Shown here: piece by piece, positions 56,924 to 64,000 of the stretch
How positions within the stretch are numbered: position 1 is the stretch's first letter
Layout: each line of letters opens with the position of its first letter
DNA from: Candidatus Bipolaricaulota bacterium
Lineage (GTDB): Bacteria > Bipolaricaulota > Bipolaricaulia > Bipolaricaulales > Bipolaricaulaceae
Assembly (NCBI GenBank): GCA_014360985.1
Contig: JACIWK010000010.1
Location: 1-64,000, forward strand
Length of the DNA stretch: 64,000 bases
Direction: 5' to 3'
Notes under the pieces: generated by a model
The model's input: the letters and a program-made list of their open reading frames with translations, nothing else
Database searches by the model: none
What the model was told of the DNA's origin: nothing
Translations under genes and position numbers: made by a program

Positions 56924-57434
56924 CGTTCCCCTCCCACTCGACGAGCCGGTTCACGAGCTTGGCCGTCTCCGGGTCGTCCTTCCGCCACGGGTGGCCGGGG
57001 AAGCCGTCGGGCAGGAACACGTGCGCCGTGGACGGGATCCCGGTGAACGAGACCCCGAGGAACTCGATCTTCTCCCGCTCGGTCGTCTCCGCACCGGGGA
57101 GGACCCCGCAGATCGAGGGGACGGTGGGGTCGGACTTGGGAACGGTCACCCGCAGGGTGGCCATGACCTCGCCCCCCGCCGTCCCGTACCCGACGGCGAG
57201 GTGGTACAGGAGCTCGATTCCCTCGCCCGTGTCTCGACCCGAGATCACGGAGATGTGGACCGGGCCCGCGGCCTTGAGCGCCGCCACCGCGGGGACGAGC
57301 CCCTCGCGGGGCACCTCGACCCACAGCTCGGGGACCTCGACCGGGGACCGGACCCCGACCTTCCGCGGCCGCAGCTCGGGCTGGAGCCCGGGCACGGCCG
57401 CCGTGAGCGCCCGCGTCACCTGGTCGGCGGTCAT
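56916..57434 (-). CDS. mbhK: Hydrogenase subunit, NuoC-like (MbhK)
   Basis: PDGFPGHPWRKDDPETAKLVNRLVEWEG C-terminus; position between MbhJ and MbhL. Confidence 0.82.
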   Translation of the reverse strand: MTADQVTRALTAAVPGLQPELRPRKVGVRSPVEVPELWVEVPREGLVPAVAALKAAGPVHISVISGRDTGEGIELLYHLAVGYGTAGGEVMATLRVTVPKSDPTVPSICGVLPGAETTEREKIEFLGVSFTGIPSTAHVFLPDGFPGHPWRKDDPETAKLVNRLVEWEGNDG

Positions 57435-57862
57435 CGCTTCCCCCCCGTGAGCTCCTCGAGCTTCGCCACCGCGGTCACCACGCCGTGGATGATCGCCTCC
57501 GGCCGGGGCGGGCAGCCGGGGACGTAGGCGGTCACGGGGACGATCTTGTCCACCGGGCCGACCACGTTGTAGCTATCGTAGAACACGCCCGAGGTCGAGC
57601 CACACCCCCCGACCACGACGACGGCCTTCGGGTCCGGCGTCTGCTCGTAGACGCGCTTCAGCCGCTCCGCCATCGGCCGCGTCACGGGCCCGGTCACGAG
57701 GAGCACATCGGCGTGGCGCGGGGTGCCGACGAGCTTGATCCCGAACCGTTCCACGTCGTAGCGGGGGGTGAGGGCGGCCACGATTTCGATGTCGCAGCCG
57801 TTGCACGAACCGGTGGCAATGTGGAACACCCACAGCGCCCGCTTGAACGAGCTGAGGCCCAT
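57431..57862 (-). CDS. mbhJ: Hydrogenase small subunit, NuoB-like (MbhJ)
   Basis: TGSCNGCDIEIVAALTPRYDVERFGI, LLVTGPVTRPMAERL, VPGCPPRPEAI. Confidence 0.93.
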   Translation of the reverse strand: MGLSSFKRALWVFHIATGSCNGCDIEIVAALTPRYDVERFGIKLVGTPRHADVLLVTGPVTRPMAERLKRVYEQTPDPKAVVVVGGCGSTSGVFYDSYNVVGPVDKIVPVTAYVPGCPPRPEAIIHGVVTAVAKLEELTGGKR

Positions 57863-57863
57863 C

Positions 57864-58190
57864 TCAGCTCCCCACGAGGACGATCAGGAACACCACGGCC
57901 AGGATGACCACCCACCACGCCACGTAGTCGTTGACGAGCCCGCTGTGGAGCGCCCGCAGCCGCTCCACGTACGGCCGGAGCCCCTCCACGAACCCCCAGT
58001 AGAGGTGCCCGCCCCCGACGTGGGCTCCCTCCATCTTCTCGCCGGACAGGAACGGGAGTTCGCCGTCGGTCCCCCGCGTGTAGTCGCGCCGGCCGCGGGA
58101 CCACACGGCGAGCGCGAGCAGGGTCACCCCGCCTACGGCGGCGAGCCACAGGAGCGGGTTCCAGAAGCCGTGACCGGTGAGGAGGGTCAT
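57864..58190 (-). CDS. mbhI: Hydrogenase membrane subunit (MbhI-like)
   Basis: TM segments flanking GTDGELPFLSGEK; position in mbh order. Confidence 0.7.
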   Translation of the reverse strand: MTLLTGHGFWNPLLWLAAVGGVTLLALAVWSRGRRDYTRGTDGELPFLSGEKMEGAHVGGGHLYWGFVEGLRPYVERLRALHSGLVNDYVAWWVVILAVVFLIVLVGS

Positions 58191-59725
58191 CGTCCGAGCA
58201 CCGCCTGGAGGTAGAGGTCGCGGCCCGTCCACAGGGCGTCCGCCGCCGGCGCCACGAGGTGGCGGACGACGAGCTCAGGGAACAGGCCCAGGGCGAGCAC
58301 ACCGAGGGCGAGCACGCCCATCGCCACGAGCATCGGGACGGGAACCGGCTCAGCCGCCGTAAGCCGCGGCCCGAGGAACGCCCCCTGGAACGCCTTCACG
58401 AACACGGCGAGGAGGAGGATCGACGCCAGGATCGCCAGCGCCGACAGGATCGGCGAGAGGAGGAAGCTCGACTGGTAGATCATGAGCTTCGAGGCGAACC
58501 CATTGAGGGGCGGGATCCCGGCCAGGGCGAGGGCCCCGAGGAGGAAGAACCCCGTCGTCCACCGGAGGTCGTGCCCCAGCCCGCCCAGGTGCGCCAGGTT
58601 CCGGTGCCCGCTCGCCTTCTCCACCGCGCCCACGGCGAGGAACAGGAGCCCGATCGCCACCGCGTCGTTCAGCATGTGGAAGATCCCGCCCTGGATCGCG
58701 ACGAGGCCGTACGCGGGGCGGGCGGCGACGGCGGTCAGCCCGACCCCGACCCCGAGGAGCATGTACCCGATCTGGGACACGGCCCCGAACGCCACGAGCC
58801 GGCCGAGGTCGAGCTGGACCACGGCCATCAGGGCCGCCACGAGGAGGGTCAGCGTGCCGAGGGCCACGACCAGCCACCCCACGCCCGGGTCAGCAACCCC
58901 GCCGTAGAGGGTGAACAGGACCCGAAACAGGGCGTAGAGGGAGATCTGGGTGTTGGCCACAAGGAGGATCACCGCCTGGGCCGGGGCCTCGCCGTACGCA
59001 TCCGGCGCCCACATGTGGAGCGGCACCGCGCCGGCCTTCATCAAGAGCCCGCCCAAGAGGAGGGCAAGGGCGATCCGGTCGATGAGCGACCCGGTGATCT
59101 GCCGGGCGAGGTAGGCGAGGTTGAGGGCCCCGTACTCGCCATAGAGGAGGGCAACCGCGAGGAGGACGAACAGCCCGCCCACCGTGTACATGACCATCGT
59201 CTTGAACGCCGCCTCCGGGCCGCGCGACGCCCACGTGCGGTAGCCCACCAGCCCGCACGCGGCGATCGACGTGACCTCGAGGAACACGAACAGGTTGAAG
59301 AGATCCCCCGTGAACGCCATCCCGAGCATCCCCGCCCAGAGGAGCGTGCCGAGGGTGAGGGCGAGGGTCTTCCCCTCGTCTTCCGCGAGGTACCGCCAGG
59401 CGTAGGCGAACCCGACCATGGCGACGAGGGCGGTGATGAGCCCCATGAACGCGCTCAGGGCGTCCACGGTGAGGACGATCCGGATCGGGAACCCGCCGGG
59501 GGTCAGGGTGTCCCGCGGCCAAGCCGCCCCCAAGGTGTAGACCTGGACCCCAACCGTGTACACCTGGACTGCGACGAGGGCGGTGAGGGCGGCGGTGGCC
59601 CCGGCGACGAGGACGAGCCACCCGCCGCGCAGGGACCGGTGGAGCTTCGCCCACAACGGGAGGGCGAATGCGCCGAGGAGGGGCACGGCGATCGCCAGGA
59701 TCGGGGCGTGTGCGGTGAGGTTCAT
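58187..59725 (-). CDS. mbhH: Antiporter-like subunit MnhD/NuoL-M family (MbhH)
   Basis: 512 aa polytopic; LLFLAVGAVEKASGHRN, GLLMKAGAVPLHMWAPDAYGEAPAQAVILL. Confidence 0.93.
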   Translation of the reverse strand: MNLTAHAPILAIAVPLLGAFALPLWAKLHRSLRGGWLVLVAGATAALTALVAVQVYTVGVQVYTLGAAWPRDTLTPGGFPIRIVLTVDALSAFMGLITALVAMVGFAYAWRYLAEDEGKTLALTLGTLLWAGMLGMAFTGDLFNLFVFLEVTSIAACGLVGYRTWASRGPEAAFKTMVMYTVGGLFVLLAVALLYGEYGALNLAYLARQITGSLIDRIALALLLGGLLMKAGAVPLHMWAPDAYGEAPAQAVILLVANTQISLYALFRVLFTLYGGVADPGVGWLVVALGTLTLLVAALMAVVQLDLGRLVAFGAVSQIGYMLLGVGVGLTAVAARPAYGLVAIQGGIFHMLNDAVAIGLLFLAVGAVEKASGHRNLAHLGGLGHDLRWTTGFFLLGALALAGIPPLNGFASKLMIYQSSFLLSPILSALAILASILLLAVFVKAFQGAFLGPRLTAAEPVPVPMLVAMGVLALGVLALGLFPELVVRHLVAPAADALWTGRDLYLQAVLGR

Positions 59726-60069
59726 CCCGAGAGCTCCGTGACCTTACGGCCGTCGAGGGTCCTCTTGTGGCGGTGGATGACGACGACGAACGCGAGCATG
59801 AGCGCCGTGGTGGCGAGGCCGATCACGATGCTCGTCAGGGTGAGGGCCTGCGGCGTGGGAAGAACCATCGCCGCATCGGGCGGAGCGTAGGTGTAGATCG
59901 GAACGACGCCCTTGTGCACGTAGCCCGTGGCGACGAGGTACAGGTTGACCCCGTTCTCGATGATCTTGATCCCGATCACGACCTTGAAGAGGTTCCTCCG
60001 GAACAGAAGCGCCCACAGCCCGAGGAGGACGAGGACCATGCACACGACGAACGGGACGTTACCGATCAT
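59722..60069 (-). CDS. mbhG: Antiporter subunit MnhC/NuoK-like (MbhG)
   Basis: FRRNLFKVVIGIKIIENGVNLYLVATGY, PQALTLTSIVIGLATTALMLAFVV. Confidence 0.88.
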   Translation of the reverse strand: MIGNVPFVVCMVLVLLGLWALLFRRNLFKVVIGIKIIENGVNLYLVATGYVHKGVVPIYTYAPPDAAMVLPTPQALTLTSIVIGLATTALMLAFVVVIHRHKRTLDGRKVTELSG

Positions 60070-60508
60070 CGTCGCCCCCGAACAGGCCAAACAGGACCAT
60101 CACCGCGCCCAGTCCCCCGAGCACCTTGAACCCCACCGCCCAGTTCATGAGCGGCACCGTGCCGCCAGTGTTGAGGACCCCGGGGTTGGGTCCGATCGGG
60201 GCGGCCGCGCCGAACAGCCCACCCGAACCAGCAAGGAGGTTGAAGAAGAACGTGGTCCCGATTCCAAGGAACCCGAGGAGCACGAACGCTACCCCGCCCA
60301 GGTCCTCGAGGATCGAGAACGGGGCCTTGAGCTTCTTCACCGAACCGGGACCGAACGCCACGAGGAGGAGCGCCACTGCCGACGCAGCGACCGCCCCGCC
60401 CTGGAACCCACCGCCCGGGGTGAGGTGCCCGTGGAGGATGACGTACCCCCCGAACACGAGAATCACGGGAAGCAGGATCCGGGCGATCGTCTTCACCACG
60501 ACGCTCAT
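60059..60508 (-). CDS. mbhF: Antiporter subunit MnhB-like (MbhF)
   Basis: [34 protein letters not shown]. Confidence 0.9.
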   Translation of the reverse strand: MSVVVKTIARILLPVILVFGGYVILHGHLTPGGGFQGGAVAASAVALLLVAFGPGSVKKLKAPFSILEDLGGVAFVLLGFLGIGTTFFFNLLAGSGGLFGAAAPIGPNPGVLNTGGTVPLMNWAVGFKVLGGLGAVMVLFGLFGGDDDR

Positions 60509-60771
60509 CGCTTCAACCTCCGCAGGATGAGGGCGACCCCCACCACAGCCGTGAACAGGACCGTCGCCTCGCCGAGGGTGTCGTAGCCGCGGTAGTCGAA
60601 CACGATCGCGGTCACAACGTTGTTCGTCGCGACCTCCGCCTGGGAGCGGGCGTTGAAGTAGCGATCCATGAGGTCGTAGCGCGGCGCGCCGAACGGGCGC
60701 ATCCGGGCCCCGCCGAGAAGGAGCCCTCCGGCGACAATCAGGAACGCCGCAACCACGGCCCAGCGCCTCAT
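60505..60771 (-). CDS. mbhE: Hydrogenase subunit MbhE-like
   Basis: [46 protein letters not shown]. Confidence 0.85.
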   Translation of the reverse strand: MRRWAVVAAFLIVAGGLLLGGARMRPFGAPRYDLMDRYFNARSQAEVATNNVVTAIVFDYRGYDTLGEATVLFTAVVGVALILRRLKR

Positions 60772-61019
60772 TCCTCCTCCTTGCGCTGGGTCTTGCGGAT
60801 CGCGAGGACGAAGATCGCCGTGGTCAGCGCCGCCCCGACCCCCGCCTCGGCAATCGCGACGTCGGGGGCCTGGAGCAGGTAGAACTGGAGGGCGAGAAGC
60901 AGGCTCGCCCCAGCGAGGGCGATCACGCTTGCCAGAAGGTCCTTCAGCCACACGGCGAGGACCGACCCGGCGACGATCAGGATCAGGACCACGACCTGCA
61001 GGATGGCGAGAATCGTCAT
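60768..61019 (-). CDS. mbhD: Hydrogenase subunit MbhD-like (DUF4040 type)
   Basis: [46 protein letters not shown]. Confidence 0.88.
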   Translation of the reverse strand: MTILAILQVVVLILIVAGSVLAVWLKDLLASVIALAGASLLLALQFYLLQAPDVAIAEAGVGAALTTAIFVLAIRKTQRKEEE

Positions 61020-61393
61020 CCGTTCTCCCGTCGTCCGTGGTCCGTGGTCCGTGGTCCGTGACCGGCCTCTTCGAGGCGGTCCACGACGGCGCGGAACGGC
61101 TTGATCCCTGACCGATGGGCGGCCCGCGCCAGGGCGTGGGATCCCGTCGGGTTCGTGAGGAGGAGGAACCCAAGCGCGAGGAACGCCCGCACGGCCATCG
61201 TCCCCCCTGCCCCGCCGCCGTGCGCGATCCCGTACACGGCGACGGCGAGGATCGAGAAGATCGACCCGAACGTGGTGCACTTCGTCGCGCCGTGGATGCG
61301 GGTGTAGACGTCGGGGAACCGGATCAAGGCCACCGCCCCGAGGGCGTTGAACGCGGCCCCGATCGCAAGGAACGCGTAGATGAGCCCGGTCAC
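61016..61393 (-). CDS. mbhC: Antiporter subunit MnhG-like (MbhC)
   Basis: [37 protein letters not shown]-terminal tail [14 protein letters not shown] is repeat-encoded. Confidence 0.88.
   Translation of the reverse strand: MTGLIYAFLAIGAAFNALGAVALIRFPDVYTRIHGATKCTTFGSIFSILAVAVYGIAHGGGAGGTMAVRAFLALGFLLLTNPTGSHALARAAHRSGIKPFRAVVDRLEEAGHGPRTTDHGRRENG
61033..61060. repeat. Four perfect tandem heptamers gtccgtg
   Basis: gtccgtg x4 at 61033-61060. Confidence 0.95.
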
Positions 61394-61656
61394 GCGAGCC
61401 CCCGTTCGAGGTACCGAGCGATGTACAGCGTCCCCACGTAGGACAGAAGCGCGTACACGAGCGCTACGTCGAGGAGCACGACGAGGTCGAACGCCGCGCC
61501 GAGGAGGACCATCGTCGCTACAACGAGGGTGTTGATCGTGTCCAGGGCCACCGCCCGGTCCGCCGCGGTGGGGCCGATGGAAAGCCGAACCATGCACACG
61601 AGGATGAACCCCAGCATGGCCAGGCCAGCGGCGGCAAACGGCAGGGCGACGATCAC
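61390..61656 (-). CDS. mbhB: Antiporter subunit MnhF-like (MbhB)
   Basis: VRLSIGPTAADRAVALDTINTLVVATMVLLGAAFDLVVLLDVALVYALLSYVGTLYIARYLE. Confidence 0.9.
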   Translation of the reverse strand: MIVALPFAAAGLAMLGFILVCMVRLSIGPTAADRAVALDTINTLVVATMVLLGAAFDLVVLLDVALVYALLSYVGTLYIARYLERGLA

Positions 61657-62168
61657 TCGGCCACCCTCCGCGCCCAGCCTGGAAACGGCCCGCACACCGC
61701 GTCCGCCGTCGGGGAGGGATCCCTCACGTTGATCCAGTGCACGTAGAAGTCGCCCGAGCCATCGTCCACGTCCACGGTGAGGGTCCCCGGGGTGAGGGTG
61801 ATCGAGTTGGCGAGGAACGTCCGGCCGAAGTCGGTCCTGAGGCCAGGGTTGAACCGGACGATCCCCGGGTTGATCCGACCGGTGATCACCCGCCACGCCA
61901 CGTCGAGGTTCGCCCGCGTCATCGCGTACAGGAACGGCCCCACGAGGTAGACGAGGAACAGGAGCCAGCGGTGGGGCTGGAGGAGGCGCCAGCCGCCCCG
62001 CGCCCACACGAGCCGTCCCGTGGCGAGCCCCACGAGAAGCGCGATGATCGCCCCGGCGAGCAGCTCCTCCGGAGCCCACACCCCCCACCTCCCCGTGAAG
62101 GAGGCGAGCACAAGAAAGACGACGAAGGCCAGCGTCGCCGTCGTCGCCCACTCCGCCACCCGGCGCAT
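61653..62168 (-). CDS. mbhA: Antiporter subunit MnhE-like (MbhA)
   Basis: YLVGPFLYAMTRANLDVAWRVITGRINPGIVRF..LANSITLTPGTLTVDV. Confidence 0.92.
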   Translation of the reverse strand: MRRVAEWATTATLAFVVFLVLASFTGRWGVWAPEELLAGAIIALLVGLATGRLVWARGGWRLLQPHRWLLFLVYLVGPFLYAMTRANLDVAWRVITGRINPGIVRFNPGLRTDFGRTFLANSITLTPGTLTVDVDDGSGDFYVHWINVRDPSPTADAVCGPFPGWARRVAE

Positions 62169-62275
62169 CGCGCCGGACTATAGCGCGCCCATCCCCACGA
62201 TGCAAACGGACCCCAGCCCCGCGCGCGGAGGGATGGACTCGGAACCGACCCCGCCCCGGGGTATCATCGCCTCCC

Positions 62276-62920
62276 ATGCACGACATCCGAGTGGGGGCAG
62301 GAGACGTGTTCAAGCGGCAGCTCGAGCTCGCGTCCCAGAATTACGAGCTCCTCCAGGAACGCGGGGTGCGGGCGTTCAACGTGATGGGGGCGATCGGATC
62401 GGGAAAGACGCTCCTCATCCTCCGCATGGCGGAACGCCTGAAGGAGAGAGGGGTGCGGGTGGGAGCGATCGCCGGCGACGTGGCGGGGGACGACGACTAC
62501 CAGAGGTTCGTCGCCGCCGGCCTCCTCGCCGCCAACCTCAACACCGGCGACGATTGCCACCTCGACGCCCACCGCGTGGGCCACGCCCTGGAGGGGTTCC
62601 CCCTGGGCGACGTGGATGTCCTGTTCATCGAGAACGTCGGGAACCTCGTGTGCCCGGCGGACTTCCCGCTCGGGACCGAGGGCGACCTCGTCGTGATCTC
62701 CGTGACGGAAGGGGACGACATGGTGCGCAAACACCCCAAGATCTTCGCTCAGACCGACGTCGTAGCGGTGAACAAGGTGGACCTGGCGAGCTTCATCGGG
62801 GTGGACCCGGGCCGGCTCGTGGCCGACTACCGCCGGCTCAATCCCCACGGTCGGGTCGTCCTCACGGATGCCAGAAGCGGCCGCGGGGCCGACGAGCTCC
62901 TCGCCGCCCTCGGCCTCTAG
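62276..62920 (+). CDS. hypB: Hydrogenase nickel incorporation GTPase HypB
   Basis: FNVMGAIGSGKTLLILRMAERLKERGVRVGAIAGDVAGDDDYQRF, HLDAHRV, NVGNLVCPADFPLG, AVNKVDLA. Confidence 0.95.
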   Translation: MHDIRVGAGDVFKRQLELASQNYELLQERGVRAFNVMGAIGSGKTLLILRMAERLKERGVRVGAIAGDVAGDDDYQRFVAAGLLAANLNTGDDCHLDAHRVGHALEGFPLGDVDVLFIENVGNLVCPADFPLGTEGDLVVISVTEGDDMVRKHPKIFAQTDVVAVNKVDLASFIGVDPGRLVADYRRLNPHGRVVLTDARSGRGADELLAALGL

Positions 62921-63322
62921 GTGCACGAGTACTCGCTCGCTCACGCGCTCCTCGACGGCCTGATCGACCACCTCCGCCACCACCCGGTCCAGGGGCGGGT
63001 GAAGGCTGTGCACATCCGTAAGGGCGAGCTCCTCATCCTGTCCGAGGAGGCGCTGGCCGAGGCGTGGCGAATCCTCAGCGAGGGGACGGAGCTCGCCGGA
63101 TCCGAGATTCGCATCGAGAACGTCCCGGTGAAGGTGAAGTGCCCCCAGTGTGGGTACGAGGGGCCGGTGAAGTACATGACCGAGGAGGGGTGGCACTTCG
63201 CCGTGCCCGTGCTTGCCTGCCCCCGGTGCGCAGGCCGGGCGGACGTGATCGAGGGCCGCGACCTCGCCATCGTCGGCTTGTCCGTAGACGACGCCGCCCC
63301 GGACCGCCAGCAGCCGATGTGA
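62921..63322 (+). CDS. hypA: Hydrogenase maturation nickel metallochaperone HypA
   Basis: HEYSLAHALLDGLID start; CPQCGY..CPRCAG zinc site; starts (GTG) immediately after the hypB stop. Confidence 0.9.
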   Translation: MHEYSLAHALLDGLIDHLRHHPVQGRVKAVHIRKGELLILSEEALAEAWRILSEGTELAGSEIRIENVPVKVKCPQCGYEGPVKYMTEEGWHFAVPVLACPRCAGRADVIEGRDLAIVGLSVDDAAPDRQQPM

Positions 63323-63745
63323 GAACGGCTGCGGGGTCTCTGGCCACGCGGAGAAGACGCGGATCCCCGCGATGAGCGAGGATCCACCGCCGCGCACGCA
63401 GAAGGATCCGGGAGTGCACTCTCGGACAACCCGGGACCCAGATGCAATGTCAGAATGGGGTCGCTCTGCCGGCACCCTCAGCGGCGGGCGCTCCATCGAT
63501 CACGATCGCCCTGTGTGCCGAGGGAATCGGTGTGGCAAGGCCCGTGTACCGTAGGGTCCGCGCACTCCCCCCGCCGTCGAACCCTGCAAGGAGGGGGGAA
63601 GCGTGACCCACGACGTCACAAGCGTTCCCTGCCCGAGCTTCGCCGACTGGGTTGTTGCAGGGATCGCTCCCCGAGATGGCCTTGCAGGGGAGAGAGCCGC
63701 GGCTACCCTTCCTGCAACATGCGTTCGGAATCGAAGGGGGGACCC

Positions 63746-64000
63746 ATGGTCACCAGCACCAAACGTTGGCGAGGATGGAACAAGCTTGCGGTGCTTGCCC
63801 TCCTGGCAAGCGCCATCTGGGCACCCGCCCTCGGGCAAGAGACCGGCGAAGTGACGGTATGGGCGAAGCTGGACGGATCGCCGGTCGACGTGCGGGTGGT
63901 TGTCCAGGGCGAGGATGGGGTGGTGGGGATCGTCTATAGCCCGGCAGCGGTTCCCGGAGTGGCGCGGTTCTCCCTCCCCGCCGGAACGTACACCCTGGTC
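63746..64000 (+). CDS. Exported protein, 5' part only (runs off window)
   Basis: Open frame to window end: MVTSTKRWRGWNKLAVLALLASAIWAPALGQETGEVTVWAKLDGSPVDVRVVVQGEDGVVG..FSLPAGTYTLV; signal peptide plus carboxypeptidase-regulatory-like beta pattern. Confidence 0.7.
   Translation, partial: MVTSTKRWRGWNKLAVLALLASAIWAPALGQETGEVTVWAKLDGSPVDVRVVVQGEDGVVGIVYSPAAVPGVARFSLPAGTYTLV

Noticed and set aside
58259-59890. 543-aa plus-strand ORF rich in E/H/R opposite mbhH
   Set aside because: Antisense of a polytopic antiporter gene; charged low-complexity product typical of the reverse frame of membrane-protein codons.
63654-63718. Inverted repeat gttgcagg / cctgcaac upstream of the last exported protein gene
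   Set aside because: Only 8-bp arms with a ~50-bp loop and no T-tract; could be chance in this composition.

Overview
The window is GC-rich, densely packed bacterial chromosome with many ATGA/GTGA stop-start overlaps. Taxonomy is an inference only: the gene set suggests a deep-branching anaerobe, possibly Bipolaricaulota/Acetothermia-like. Main contents, left to right: the 3' end of a glutamate-synthase-type flavoprotein; two glutamate dehydrogenases with two Crp/Fnr-type regulators; tRNA-Ser(UGA); TreT-like trehalose synthase beside a baeRF protein; ABC transporters; a U32 / glutamine synthetase-like / P1 peptidase cluster; transaldolase; LemA/DUF2207; a polar amino-acid ABC operon; an FtsZ-family protein with an extra N-terminal domain; a NosD-DUF192 fusion; two cysteine-rich envelope beta-proteins; an aldehyde:ferredoxin oxidoreductase; RmuC and UvrA; assorted small or degraded genes; and an accessory island (NYN protein, large restriction-methylase, PIN-like/IrrE pair). 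The island abuts a complete 14-gene Mbh-type membrane-bound [NiFe] hydrogenase operon (mbhA-N order) with divergent hypBA. The most unusual observations are: (i) three copies of the 3' end of the hydrogenase ferredoxin gene (mbhN) bracketing the accessory genes; (ii) heptanucleotide repeats that encode the C-terminal tails of two hydrogenase-operon proteins; (iii) an FtsZ homologue with a DnaA-N/tau-like N-terminal extension and an altered signature loop; (iv) paralogous CC-motif-rich, Phe-terminated secreted proteins. All calls are from reading the sequence and ORF track. No database search was run.
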